Below are positions 23,867 to 32,840 of a stretch of 64,000 nucleotides of DNA, in pieces. The first letter of the stretch is position 1, and every line of letters begins with the position of its first letter. The stretch spans positions 2,075,501 to 2,139,500 of the forward strand of contig NZ_AP019400.1 of NCBI RefSeq assembly GCF_004295585.1, in the 5' to 3' direction. The notes beneath the pieces were generated by a model. It saw nothing but the letters and a program-made list of their open reading frames with translations, was not told the origin of the DNA and made no database searches. Source of the stretch: Cohnella abietis. GTDB taxonomy: Bacteria; Bacillota; Bacilli; Paenibacillales; Paenibacillaceae. The position numbers were made by a program, and so were the translations under genes.

Positions 23867-26329
23867 ATGTCCGCTAGTGTTGGTCAAGTTGACTTAGACC
23901 TCGGATTAAATTACAGCAAATTCGATAAACAGCTCAACGGTATATCGAGCACCGCCACCAATAAGGTAGGCGGTGCTTTTAAGAAGTTGGCGGTAATTAT
24001 CGGCGGAGCTTTTGCAATAAAAAAGATGTTTGATTTTGGTAAGTCGGCAGTAGCTGCTGCTGATGAGGTAGCTGTAAGCGAAACGAAGTTGACAACTATT
24101 ATGCGCCAGAGAATGGGCGCTACAGATGCGGCAATACAGTCTGTTAAGGATCTGACTGCAGCGCAGGAGGCTTTAGGGGTAGTAGATGCAGCTTCTCAGA
24201 TTGCAGGAGCTCAGGAACTTTCTACCTACCTTGAGTACAGCTCTACGCTGAAAACGTTGATACCTGTAATTAACGATCTATCTGCTCAACAATACGGCTT
24301 AAACGCCTCCTCCGGACAGGTTGTCGGTATGGCCACAATGGTCGGTAAGGTCATGGACGGTCAGGTTGGCGCTCTATCTCGTTACGGCTTCACATTTGAC
24401 GCAGCTCAAGAGAAGATTCTTAAATACGGCAATGAGGCTCAACGGGCTGCACTCCTCGCGGAGATTGTTAAGGACAGCCTGGGCGACATGAACGCTGCTC
24501 TAGGTGCTACTCCCGAAGGTAAAATGAAACAACTATCTTTTACATTGGGGGCAATAAAGGAAGAAATCGGCAGAGGTATTAAGCCAATGCTTCAAGCTGT
24601 TCTCCCTTATATTCAAGCAGTCGCTAACGCTTTTCTCAAAGCAGCTCAGTATGCAACGGCCTTCTCCAACGCGATATTCGGAACGAACAAAGCGGTTACT
24701 GCTTCAGCTGGAGTGGCAGCAAAGGCTGAGGCAGGTATGGGGGAAGCTGTTAAAAAAGCGGGTAAGAAAGTAAAAAATTCCTTGAACAGCTTTGATGAGT
24801 TAAATGTAATAACCCAAGCTACCGCAGATAATATGGACGGTATCGCAGGTGCTGACGTAGGGGGTGTAGATTTAGGGGGCGCTATGCCTGATTTAACTCC
24901 TGAGATTGATACGTCAAGGTTCCAGCCCTTCCTTGATATGCTTAGCGACATAAAGAACGGGGCTATATCTATAGCACAATACTTTGCAACCGAGTTTGGT
25001 CCTCCAATACAAACAGCCATAGATAGCCTTCTTGTACCTCTTCATTCTTGGAAAACTACGCTATGGGATACGTTCAACGAGATTGGCGGCTTAGGAGAAC
25101 CGTTCAAAGCTTGGTTATCAGGCGATCTTGTACCATACATGAAGTTATGGATTGTCACAGCAGGAGACTTATGGGCAGGACTTTTGGAAAGTGCCGAAAC
25201 TGTGTTCAAGGATATCAAGGACGCTGTTATGCCTATATTGTCTTGGTTTGTAACTGATGGACTACCCTTGGTTACAAACTTCGCTACAGGAGCTTTAATA
25301 ATTTTCAAGTCTATATTTGACGGAGTTAAACACATATTCGATACCTTATGGTCAGAGGGCGTGAAACCGGGACTCGATCTGGTATCAAAAATCATAGTCG
25401 ATACTCTGGGTATCATAAAAGGCTTTTGGGATACTTTTGGCGGCGATATCGTAGAAGGTATACAAAAAGCAATAGATGGGGTTGTGTCTATATTCGATAG
25501 CTTGTGGGAAGGATTCCTCAAGCCTATATGGGACAACTTGATAAAAGGTATGACTTGGCTTTGGGAGAAACATCTAAAGGGTCTAGTCGAGCAAGTAACA
25601 ATTTTCGTTGGTAAGTTGGTTACCGGGGCTTTAGACATCTTCAATAAATTTATTGTTCCTATTGTTAACTTCCTCGTAAAGACTCTTGGCCCAACCTTCG
25701 CTGATATCTTCAGCTTTATTGGAGACGTAATAATGACTGTCGTAAGCGTTGTAGTTGACGTAGCCAAGTCTATATTCAAGATATTAGGCGGTATCGTTGA
25801 CTTCATCGTAGGGGTATTTACAGGAGACTGGAAGAAAGCTTGGGGCGGAATCAAGGATATATTCAGCGGCATATTTGACGGGGTTGTAGCTATATTCAAA
25901 GGCGGTATCAACCTCATAATAGACGGGTTGAACTTCCTGATACGTTCTATGAACAAGATACACTTCGACATACCTGATTGGGTTCCAGGCATAGGCGGTA
26001 AGGGTTTCGGCATCAACATTCCTGAGATTCCTAAGCTTGCAAAAGGTGGTTTAGTAGGTGCACCGACTCTAGCTATGGTAGGAGACAATAGAAACGCTGC
26101 AGTTGATCCGGAGGTAGTAACTCCTCTCTCAAAACTACAAGATATGCTTGGAGCTAGTAACCAGATGGTTGTAGAGGTCTTGTATATGATTCTGGACGCG
26201 CTTGAGCGACTAGATCTCTCCGTGGACATTGACGGTGAGCGGCTAACGAGGGTAATTAGAGGACTGCTGAACAAAGAAAACGGAAGAGTTGGTAAAAGCT
26301 CAGTTACGGTAGGAGGCATACCAGTATGA
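23867..26329 (+). CDS. Tape measure protein
   Basis: An 820-residue protein behind AAAGGAGGTTGA. It has a Gly/Ala-rich start (LDLGLNYSKFDKQLNGISS), long helical regions, many Trp/Phe/Gly repeats with membrane-like stretches in the C-terminal half (LIIDGLNFLIRSMNK). At about 0.15 nm per residue it predicts a tail near 120 nm. Arg codons are mixed CGN/AGR here, the point where codon use begins to change. Confidence 0.9.
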   Translation: MSASVGQVDLDLGLNYSKFDKQLNGISSTATNKVGGAFKKLAVIIGGAFAIKKMFDFGKSAVAAADEVAVSETKLTTIMRQRMGATDAAIQSVKDLTAAQEALGVVDAASQIAGAQELSTYLEYSSTLKTLIPVINDLSAQQYGLNASSGQVVGMATMVGKVMDGQVGALSRYGFTFDAAQEKILKYGNEAQRAALLAEIVKDSLGDMNAALGATPEGKMKQLSFTLGAIKEEIGRGIKPMLQAVLPYIQAVANAFLKAAQYATAFSNAIFGTNKAVTASAGVAAKAEAGMGEAVKKAGKKVKNSLNSFDELNVITQATADNMDGIAGADVGGVDLGGAMPDLTPEIDTSRFQPFLDMLSDIKNGAISIAQYFATEFGPPIQTAIDSLLVPLHSWKTTLWDTFNEIGGLGEPFKAWLSGDLVPYMKLWIVTAGDLWAGLLESAETVFKDIKDAVMPILSWFVTDGLPLVTNFATGALIIFKSIFDGVKHIFDTLWSEGVKPGLDLVSKIIVDTLGIIKGFWDTFGGDIVEGIQKAIDGVVSIFDSLWEGFLKPIWDNLIKGMTWLWEKHLKGLVEQVTIFVGKLVTGALDIFNKFIVPIVNFLVKTLGPTFADIFSFIGDVIMTVVSVVVDVAKSIFKILGGIVDFIVGVFTGDWKKAWGGIKDIFSGIFDGVVAIFKGGINLIIDGLNFLIRSMNKIHFDIPDWVPGIGGKGFGINIPEIPKLAKGGLVGAPTLAMVGDNRNAAVDPEVVTPLSKLQDMLGASNQMVVEVLYMILDALERLDLSVDIDGERLTRVIRGLLNKENGRVGKSSVTVGGIPV

Positions 26330-26694
26330 TGACTATAGTTAGGAACGGGGTAACAAAAGCAGCGCCTCCCCATTCATTATATGAAGCTATACTCAACCCG
26401 CAACAAAAGTCTGCTGAGAGAAACGGAAACGGTAGGTTGAATAGGGAGACTCTGCCCGATAAGTGGTCTATAAATCAAGAATGGGAGTTCGCTACTCCTC
26501 AAGAGTTTTACGACTGGTTCAACTATCTCAAGAGCTTAACCAGAATAGACTTCACCGCAAATTTCCCAGCACCAACAGGCAGGATTGAAACAGCAATCTT
26601 CTATGTAGCTCCTATATCGGCTAAGATGATCAACTATTCTAGGGGTGCTGGCGGTTGGTGGAAAACTCTGAAATGTAACTTCGTGGAGGTGTAG
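26326..26694 (+). CDS. Tail protein after tape measure
   Basis: A 122-residue protein whose start overlaps the tape measure stop (ATGATG). Aromatic and basic (NQEWEFATPQEFYDWFNYL, YSRGAGGWWKTLKCNFVEV). Size and place fit small distal-tail-associated proteins that follow the tape measure in Firmicute phages. No enzyme motif. Confidence 0.6.
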   Translation: MMTIVRNGVTKAAPPHSLYEAILNPQQKSAERNGNGRLNRETLPDKWSINQEWEFATPQEFYDWFNYLKSLTRIDFTANFPAPTGRIETAIFYVAPISAKMINYSRGAGGWWKTLKCNFVEV

Positions 26695-26696
26695 AC

Positions 26697-29126
26697 TTGT
26701 TACCTACTTCTGATCAATACAAAAGAGCGGTAGTATCGGGTAACAGGTCTTCAGCCGCGATAATACTATTTGGGGTATATGACGTAACGGCTAAGGATGA
26801 CGCTACCTTAACAGCAGCGTCTCAGCCGTTTACCTCGATTAACGCCGTTAAAGGAGATGTAAGAGAACCGGACTACAGAGCAGGTACTTTTGAGCAGGAT
26901 TACCTAAACTTGGACGGCAGTTTCTATCTGATGCCTGACAACGTTAATCCGGCTCAAGATATATTGGGTTGGTGGTCTCAGCAGATGTCTAATTCACAAG
27001 GAACCTTTGATGAAGTTGACTGGGGCTTGAGCTTTAAGCAAACCGATTACGTTAGCGTACCTTACGACAGCAGACAGAACCTGACAAGCGTATTGAGTTT
27101 GGAGACTTGGATAAAATTCATAGACCAAGACAACCGCGTAATAATTGAAAAGAGTAATAACAATACTCATTTTCAGTTTCAATCGTTACAAGTTAATCAG
27201 GGATCGTTAGGCGCGGCAGGAAGAATAGCGTTTATGGTTTCTACGCAGCCGGGGGATTGGGTTACTAACGGGTCTGTAGCGACTACACTAGCTTTGAATG
27301 ACGGCAAATGGCATCATTTAGTCGGTACTTACGACAAAGCCTCAAAAACTGCAAAGATTTATGTAGACGGTGTGCTAAACAATACGAATACAAACATCAC
27401 AAATGTTCCTACATCAAACACAAGCCCGTTGCTAATAGGCTCAAGATCGGGAGTGTCTGGTTTTGGAGGTTCTCTGAAAGAGATAAGACTTTGGAATAAA
27501 GCTCTATCGTTGTCTGAGATTCAATACTCCATGACAAATAGCTTAACAGGTAGCGAGTCCGGTTTGGTCGGTTATTGGAGGTTGAGAGAGAAATCAGGCA
27601 TATACGCAGCAGATTCCTCTCCTACAACAAACAGAGGAACGTTGGTTAACTCTCCTGATTGGATTCAATACATTCCAACGATAACTATACAGTTCGCGTC
27701 TCTCCACAGCAGCTTGGGTATCGGTTTATTCTTCGGGTCTAGCGATTGTTGCTCAGAATTTGACGTAACTTGGTACAGAGGCGCTTCCCTTATCGGTTAC
27801 AAACAAGTAACAGATAATACCCTTCAAGATAGCAACGTGCCAATAGCAATAGAGAACTACAATAAGATCGTCATACGCTTAATCAAGACCGTAAAGCCCT
27901 ACCGTTACGCAAGATTGATGGAGATAGGGTTTGGCTTGGAAGAAGCTTTTGATAATAACGAACTTACTATTGCTTCTATCACAGAGGAGATTGACCCAAT
28001 AAGCTCGGCCTTGAGCGTAAATACGCTGAAATTCACGGTTTTGAATAAGAATCAAAGATTCAATATGCTCAACCCTGAAGGGGTATACGCGTTCCTGCAA
28101 AGACGCCAGAAGATAATAGCCAAAAGCGGTCTGTGGATGCCGGACGGTACTTATGAATACTTGCCTATGGGTACTTACTACCTGTCTGATTGGAAAAACG
28201 CAACAGGGCTAACAGCTACTTTGGAAGCCACCGACGTTATAGGGTTGCTAGATCGGACGACATACAGATCGTCTAAGTTCTGGGTTAATGAGCCAGTCGA
28301 GAACGTACTGCGTCATATACTCGACGATGCTGGGCAGTTTTCCTTGATAGTCTCCGCTTCAGCTGCGTCAGAGAAGGTAACGGGGTATATACCAGTGAAG
28401 AGCCACCGAGAAGCGATTTCTAATGTCTTAACGGCAACGAGAAACACTCTCAGAGTAGGGCGTAACGGGATTATTAACGTCATAAAAGTAGATTACGATA
28501 CGGTTTTGGATACTATACGTAACGACACCTTGATAAGCGGCTCCCCTTCGATAGAGCAGAAGCCGCTAGTAACCTCGGTTGAAGCCAAGGAATACTCTTA
28601 CGTACTATCACCTGATACTACTGAACTTAACAACTCAACGTTCAGCGTAGTAGGTACTCAAACAGTATTTATCGAATACGGCAAAGCAGCAGCAAACGTA
28701 TCCGTAACGGTTACAGGATCGGGATCAATCGTAGGCTCCCCTGTATACTCAGCGGTATCAGTTAAGCTAACAATAACCGGAAATGGGTCTGTAACGGTTA
28801 AAGTAACAGGTAGAGCGTATACAGAAGCAGCAAGAACCGTAATAACTCAATTAGCGGTAATACCCGCAGGTGAGGTTCCCCAAACAGCTACAATCTCAGA
28901 TAACAAGCTGATAACGGGAAATGGTTCTTTGGTAGCTACTCACGTATTGAACTACCTTCAGCGGCGTATATCGCAAAAGTTTGGCTATTGGAGTAATCCA
29001 GCAATACAAGCAGGGGATTGCGTATCAGTAGAGACAATGTTTGGTTCTAACCGTAGCGGCGTAGTGGAGCGTCAAGAAATAACCTTTGCTCCGAAACTAA
29101 TAGCTACTCTGGAGGTGACGGGATAA
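26697..29126 (+). CDS. Tail tip protein with LamG domain
   Basis: An 809-residue protein from TTG 26697 behind GTGGAGGTG. Residues about 105-300 form a LamG/concanavalin-like sandwich (SLETWIKFIDQDN, LNDGKWHHLVGTYDKASKTA, LKEIRLWNKALSLSEIQ) that commonly binds sugars. The following part (VYAFLQRRQKIIAKSGL, YYLSDWKNATGLTATLEATD) looks like a tail hub. It is probably the receptor-binding tip recognising host wall glycans. Arg codons are mainly AGA/AGG. Confidence 0.75.
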   Translation: MLPTSDQYKRAVVSGNRSSAAIILFGVYDVTAKDDATLTAASQPFTSINAVKGDVREPDYRAGTFEQDYLNLDGSFYLMPDNVNPAQDILGWWSQQMSNSQGTFDEVDWGLSFKQTDYVSVPYDSRQNLTSVLSLETWIKFIDQDNRVIIEKSNNNTHFQFQSLQVNQGSLGAAGRIAFMVSTQPGDWVTNGSVATTLALNDGKWHHLVGTYDKASKTAKIYVDGVLNNTNTNITNVPTSNTSPLLIGSRSGVSGFGGSLKEIRLWNKALSLSEIQYSMTNSLTGSESGLVGYWRLREKSGIYAADSSPTTNRGTLVNSPDWIQYIPTITIQFASLHSSLGIGLFFGSSDCCSEFDVTWYRGASLIGYKQVTDNTLQDSNVPIAIENYNKIVIRLIKTVKPYRYARLMEIGFGLEEAFDNNELTIASITEEIDPISSALSVNTLKFTVLNKNQRFNMLNPEGVYAFLQRRQKIIAKSGLWMPDGTYEYLPMGTYYLSDWKNATGLTATLEATDVIGLLDRTTYRSSKFWVNEPVENVLRHILDDAGQFSLIVSASAASEKVTGYIPVKSHREAISNVLTATRNTLRVGRNGIINVIKVDYDTVLDTIRNDTLISGSPSIEQKPLVTSVEAKEYSYVLSPDTTELNNSTFSVVGTQTVFIEYGKAAANVSVTVTGSGSIVGSPVYSAVSVKLTITGNGSVTVKVTGRAYTEAARTVITQLAVIPAGEVPQTATISDNKLITGNGSLVATHVLNYLQRRISQKFGYWSNPAIQAGDCVSVETMFGSNRSGVVERQEITFAPKLIATLEVTG

Positions 29127-29536
29127 TGCCTTGGATGGGTACTGTAGTGTTTGACGGCGAAGTAAATAAATACTACAACGCCATAGACCTAACAAGAGAG
29201 CACGAAAACATCAAGTATATTCAAGAGCAGCTGGCTGCCAACGGAGTATATATCGCATTAACTTATCCTACTAAGTCTTGGGTAAGAACCGAATACCCAA
29301 CGGTTACGGCGATAAACAGAACCAGGAAAAATATATTAGATATATATAACGGCTTTTATAAGCCTCCAGGCGCTCCTGATATAGCTGAGAACCCAGCAAG
29401 AAAGCAAATATTCAGCTACGCAGAGGCTAACAAACTTGAGCTGAGTTTACAACTTATCTACGATACGTTAAAGAGCTTGCTAGAGTCTTACAAATACTGT
29501 GGAACGTTTAGCTGCGGAGAGGAAGGGTTGTTGTAA
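29126..29536 (+). CDS. Tail/baseplate-associated protein
   Basis: A 136-residue protein overlapping both neighbours by one or a few bases (ATAATG and TAATGG). MPWMGTVVFDGEVNKYYNA and a helical end with CGTFSCGEE. Sits between the tail tip and the fibre. Not recognised beyond that. Confidence 0.55.
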   Translation: MPWMGTVVFDGEVNKYYNAIDLTREHENIKYIQEQLAANGVYIALTYPTKSWVRTEYPTVTAINRTRKNILDIYNGFYKPPGAPDIAENPARKQIFSYAEANKLELSLQLIYDTLKSLLESYKYCGTFSCGEEGLL

Positions 29537-30345
29537 TGGCTTATACAAAAACAACTTGGAAAGATAGAGTTGTACAATTCGCTAGGAGATTTAAAAAGAC
29601 TGGGGAGACTTCAACCGAAGTTACTCTAACACAAGATCCAGGCACAGTTACGGAAGCAGGAACTCCAGTCAACGCAGCAGCTTTGAATAAGATGGAGCAA
29701 GGGATTGCTGATGCTCATACTATAGCAGAGGCTGCACTACCTAAATATGGCGGTCAAATGACTGGGAAATTAACATCCAGAGCTACAACTGGAAAAATAG
29801 GAGATGCAACAGGAGATAGAGGCGGTATAGAAGCATATGGCGCGGGCGGTCCAAATGACGGCGCTTTTATTCAACTTCACCGCCCTGGTAATTATGCCGC
29901 TTACCTCGGATTAGACTTTGATAATAGGTTAAAGTTCGGAGGGTTCAGCGCTGGTAACAATGCTTGGGAGATATGGCACGACCAAAGATTAAGAGATAAC
30001 GCAGGAGTGCTTGAATTTTTAACGGGAGGAGTGTGGAGACCAGTGGGAGGGATGAAAAACGTTCAAAGAGGTACTTATGCTTGGGGTCTGACTGCTTACG
30101 GCGTACCTCCCGGCGATTTTGATTGGAATATACCTAGAGATATAACGATATCTGCCGTCAACCCAGCAAAGTCTTGGGTACAAATAAGTGTAAGCTCTAG
30201 CGCAGGTTATAATAATATAGGGTTAGAGCTTATTAGAGGAGAACTTTTGAACGCAACAACGGTAAGACTTACGAGAGACAGCAGTTATTATTCAGCTGCT
30301 CACGGTATTATGAATATAGCATGGCAAGTAATGGAGTCCTACTGA
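29536..30345 (+). CDS. Tail fibre protein
   Basis: A 269-residue protein. The N-terminus (TEAGTPVNAAALNKMEQGIA DAH motif, split here) is the standard attachment segment of phage fibre proteins, followed by KLTSRATTGKIGD repeats of beta-helix type and a C-terminal Gly/Ser/Asn-rich head domain. Fourteen of fifteen Arg codons are AGA/AGG, unlike the head genes. Confidence 0.75.
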   Translation: MAYTKTTWKDRVVQFARRFKKTGETSTEVTLTQDPGTVTEAGTPVNAAALNKMEQGIADAHTIAEAALPKYGGQMTGKLTSRATTGKIGDATGDRGGIEAYGAGGPNDGAFIQLHRPGNYAAYLGLDFDNRLKFGGFSAGNNAWEIWHDQRLRDNAGVLEFLTGGVWRPVGGMKNVQRGTYAWGLTAYGVPPGDFDWNIPRDITISAVNPAKSWVQISVSSSAGYNNIGLELIRGELLNATTVRLTRDSSYYSAAHGIMNIAWQVMESY

Positions 30346-30358
30346 GGAGGGTTGATAA

Positions 30359-30673
30359 TTGAGACATTATGTTACATTAAACCAAGTGGGCTTATGTATA
30401 GGTTATCAATCCTCATCAGAGGAGATTTTAGATGATAGCTTAGTAGATGTATCTGAGATGGTAGAGGATGGTACTTCAATAGATGACTTCCTTTGGCGAA
30501 AGTATACTGAGGGCATTTGGTCTGAAGAGAAGTTTAAGCCAGATCCTCCAGCGCCTGCACCTGATCCAGAACAGAGAATCATCGCACTTGAAACTGAAAA
30601 CGAATTGTTAAGAGAGCGCGTCGCCCAAACACAGGACGACGTTCTTTTTATATTTGAAACCATATTTGCATAA
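30359..30673 (+). CDS. Small tail protein with Pro linker and coiled coil
   Basis: A 104-residue acidic protein from TTG 30359 behind GAGGAGGG. An N-terminal domain (MRHYVTLNQVGLCIGY) leads to a Pro/Ala/Asp linker and a coiled coil (RIIALETENELLRERVAQTQ) ending in FIFETIFA. This is usual for proteins encoded just after fibres. Confidence 0.6.
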   Translation: MRHYVTLNQVGLCIGYQSSSEEILDDSLVDVSEMVEDGTSIDDFLWRKYTEGIWSEEKFKPDPPAPAPDPEQRIIALETENELLRERVAQTQDDVLFIFETIFA

Positions 30674-30690
30674 GAGGAGAAGTGATTAGA

Positions 30691-30915
30691 ATGGCAGAGA
30701 CAGCGCGTGAGAGAATGGTAAGAGGTTATGCTAACGCAATTTACTTGGATGGTACGAGACGGTTTGAGACAATCGTAGCAAGCTATGACACCGATGTTAA
30801 GATTTACGCCGGCACAAAATTTACATTGCCACAGATCGATGCTGCATTGGCGACAGAGAGAATTACCGAGGGCGAATACCTTGAAACTTTAAGATACACA
30901 CCAGGCTCCGCATAA
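30691..30915 (+). CDS. XkdX-like small tail protein
   Basis: A 74-residue protein at ATG 30691 behind GAGGAGAAGTG. The C-terminal FTLPQIDAALATERITEGEY follows the pattern of XkdX proteins (helix, then I-T-x-x-E-Y). Its last codons form the left arm of the terminator at 30905-30932. Confidence 0.6.
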   Translation: MAETARERMVRGYANAIYLDGTRRFETIVASYDTDVKIYAGTKFTLPQIDAALATERITEGEYLETLRYTPGSA

Positions 30916-30932
30916 GCGGGGCTTTTTATTTT
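30905..30932 (+). terminator. Terminator after tail genes
   Basis: GCTCCGC (30905-30911) pairs with GCGGGGC (30916-30922) over an ATAA loop and is followed by TTTTTATTTT. It overlaps the end of the preceding gene and separates tail from lysis genes. Confidence 0.8.
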
Positions 30933-30953
30933 AATGAAGATGAGGTGGCAAAC

Positions 30954-31220
30954 ATGCCTGTTGATGATGTGCAGACAGAAATATTGCAACGATTAACGCG
31001 AGTGGAAACAAAGCTTGATATGCAGCTCAATGCAAAGGATTTAGCGTCCGAGGCTCTTGATAAGGCAAAGTCGGCCCATCATCGGGTTGATGATATAAAC
31101 AAACGCATCGATGAGGTTGCAGCAGACATCAAGTGGTTATGGCGTACAGTCATTGCAACTATCATATCCGGAGCCATCAGTGGCGGTATTGCCCTACTCT
31201 GGAAAGGAGTCGGTTCGTAG
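30954..31220 (+). CDS. xhlA: XhlA-type hemolysin, holin partner
   Basis: An 88-residue protein: acidic helical part (ILQRLTRVETKLDMQLNAKD) and a C-terminal membrane helix (IATIISGAISGGIALLW). This is the XhlA (PF10779) layout. It sits in the membrane next to the holin and helps lysis. ATG 30954 behind AGGTGG. Confidence 0.85.
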   Translation: MPVDDVQTEILQRLTRVETKLDMQLNAKDLASEALDKAKSAHHRVDDINKRIDEVAADIKWLWRTVIATIISGAISGGIALLWKGVGS

Positions 31221-31222
31221 GT

Positions 31223-31537
31223 ATGGAAAACCAATTATTCACTTGGGAAGCTCTTTCCGCAATGGGGGGAGCTTCTTTGCTTACCTTTTTCGTGGTGCAG
31301 TATTTCAAGACTTTGCTTGATCGTTTGGTTCCAGCAATACCAACAGATCTATTTGCCGTTCTTGTAGCTTTCATCATACTTACGTTGTCACAACTGGCAT
31401 TAGGGGCAGATGCAGGAGATTGGCGGGTTTATGCGTTATCCTTCGCAAATGGATTTCTAGTAGCTGCTGCAGCTGGACAGATGCAAAACAAAGCAGTCAA
31501 TCCACCGGGGAAGAGTGGGAGGAAAGCAAATGGGTAA
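31223..31537 (+). CDS. Phage holin
   Basis: A 104-residue protein with two or three membrane helices (ASLLTFFVVQYFKTLLD region; FAVLVAFIILTLSQLALG; VYALSFANGFLVAAAAG) and a basic C-terminus. It lies between XhlA and the endolysin, so it should form the membrane holes for lysis. Overlaps the endolysin start by eight bases. Confidence 0.8.
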   Translation: MENQLFTWEALSAMGGASLLTFFVVQYFKTLLDRLVPAIPTDLFAVLVAFIILTLSQLALGADAGDWRVYALSFANGFLVAAAAGQMQNKAVNPPGKSGRKANG

Positions 31538-32336
31538 TCTCGTCTACTACAGTCAAAAGGACAAACGATGGGGAGCAATACCCTACACCATCCGTAACGA
31601 TCCAAAGCAAACCATTGCCACGTCTGCATGTGGGCCTACTTGTATGGCAATGGTAGCAGCGACATGGCGGGATACGTCGATTCTTCCACCGGAGACATCC
31701 AAGCTTGCGCTTGATCTCGGATACCGTACTGAAAACAGCGGCACAGATTGGGGCTACTTTAAGGCGGCAGCAATGCGGTATGGTTTGGAACAAAAGCAGA
31801 CAAATAACCTTGAAGAGGTAAAGAACGCTCTTGCTGCAGGGTCACTTGTAATCGCATCTATGGGTCCTGGTCACTTAACGGGTGGAGGACATTACGTTCT
31901 CCTTGTCGGCATTAATGCTAAATGGATCGAGGTCCATGATCCAAACCATAGCTATAGATACCCAAATGACGGATTGGTAACAGGCATCAAAGGTGATGGC
32001 AAAATTAAGGTGGACGAGGGTGTATTTCGGCGTGAAGCTAAACAGTATTGGATATTTCCAAAGCCGGATAAAAATGAGGAGGATCAACCTATGACTGCAT
32101 CAGAGAGAAAAGAATTTGAGGCACAGCGGTTGAAAGTTAACGAGTTGACCAGTATGGTGACCACACTTACGCTGAAGGTGAAGGATATAGAAACGAATAT
32201 ACCGGCTCCAAAGTGGTTTTTAACGGAGTTTGGCGACAAGCTGATGGAGAAGATGAGTGATCCAACCGGGACATTGGACTTTTGGAGGTCACTAGCGGTT
32301 TCTCTGAGGGTGCAAGGGTATAAGAAGGTAATTTAA
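31530..32336 (+). CDS. Endolysin, C39-like peptidase
   Basis: A 268-residue protein. The N-terminal C39/NlpC-like cysteine peptidase has SACGPTCMAM with Cys at about 34 and GGGHYVLLVG with His at about 122, then a basic wall-binding part (LMEKMSDPTGTLDFWRSLAV). It should cut peptidoglycan cross-links. ATG 31530 behind GGGAGG. The last 17 codons and following terminator have a close relative at 50389-50507. Confidence 0.85.
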   Translation: MGNLVYYSQKDKRWGAIPYTIRNDPKQTIATSACGPTCMAMVAATWRDTSILPPETSKLALDLGYRTENSGTDWGYFKAAAMRYGLEQKQTNNLEEVKNALAAGSLVIASMGPGHLTGGGHYVLLVGINAKWIEVHDPNHSYRYPNDGLVTGIKGDGKIKVDEGVFRREAKQYWIFPKPDKNEEDQPMTASERKEFEAQRLKVNELTSMVTTLTLKVKDIETNIPAPKWFLTEFGDKLMEKMSDPTGTLDFWRSLAVSLRVQGYKKVI

Positions 32337-32343
32337 ATATTTT

Positions 32344-32378
32344 CCCGTTGGCTACGGCTGGCGGGCTTTTTTTTATTC
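32344..32378 (+). terminator. Endolysin terminator
   Basis: CCCGTTGGC pairs with GCTGGCGGG (G-U pairs) and is followed by eight T and TATTCTT. A related hairpin follows the endolysin stub at 50450-50480. Confidence 0.75.
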
Positions 32379-32407
32379 TTTAGGACTTATGAAGCAGGAA
32401 GATCATA

Positions 32408-32659
32408 ATGGATACAGAATATGTATATGTAAATATCTGTCGTAAAGGGGCGTTAAATGTGCGGTACCTGCTTTGCTTTATACCTCCACTGGCAATTTTA
32501 TCGTGCGGTAAATTTGGTCAATTCTTTCTCAGCTGTATATTAACTGTGTGCCTATATGTGCCAGGAGTAATACACGCTATTCTGGTAGTTAACGCTTATA
32601 AAGCTGACAAACGTACTGATAGGATTGTTCAGGCAATTGAGCGCGGTAGAGCACAATAG
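32408..32659 (+). CDS. YqaE/Pmp3 family membrane protein
   Basis: An 83-residue protein with two membrane helices. CFIPPLAILSCGKFGQFFLS and ILTVCLYVPGVIHAILVVNA show the PPLA and PG-HA marks of the YqaE/Pmp3 stress family, known in yeast and plants for salt tolerance and in bacteria as small stress proteins. It lies after the endolysin terminator, the usual cargo slot, so it is probably a lysogenic conversion gene. ATG 32408 behind AGGAAG. Confidence 0.75.
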   Translation: MDTEYVYVNICRKGALNVRYLLCFIPPLAILSCGKFGQFFLSCILTVCLYVPGVIHAILVVNAYKADKRTDRIVQAIERGRAQ

Positions 32660-32740
32660 TATTTTATTAAATTGATAGTTTACATTTATTTGCAGTTATG
32701 ATATATTCTTTTTGACCGAAAGCATCGGCATATCAATAAC

Positions 32741-32774
32741 AGCTCTGACAGACTTATTGTCAGGGCTTTTTATT
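32741..32774 (+). terminator. Terminator before LexA-type promoter
   Basis: AGCTCTGACA (32741-32750) pairs with TGTCAGGGCT (32758-32767, one G-U) and runs into TTTTTATTT. Confidence 0.8.
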
Positions 32775-32778
32775 TGCC

Positions 32779-32807
32779 TTGTTAAGAATGTATGTTCGTA
32801 TTATAAT
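32779..32807 (+). promoter_or_regulatory. Promoter with LexA-like box in spacer
   Basis: TTGTTA (32779-32784) and TATAAT (32802-32807) are 17 bases apart. The spacer contains AGAATGTATGTTCG (32785-32798), close to the Gram-positive LexA/DinR box CGAAC-N4-GTTCG (right half perfect, left half three of five). This places the next gene under possible SOS control. Confidence 0.6.
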
Positions 32808-32840
32808 GGGGTCAAATGTTTGTGATTGGAGGGGGTTACT

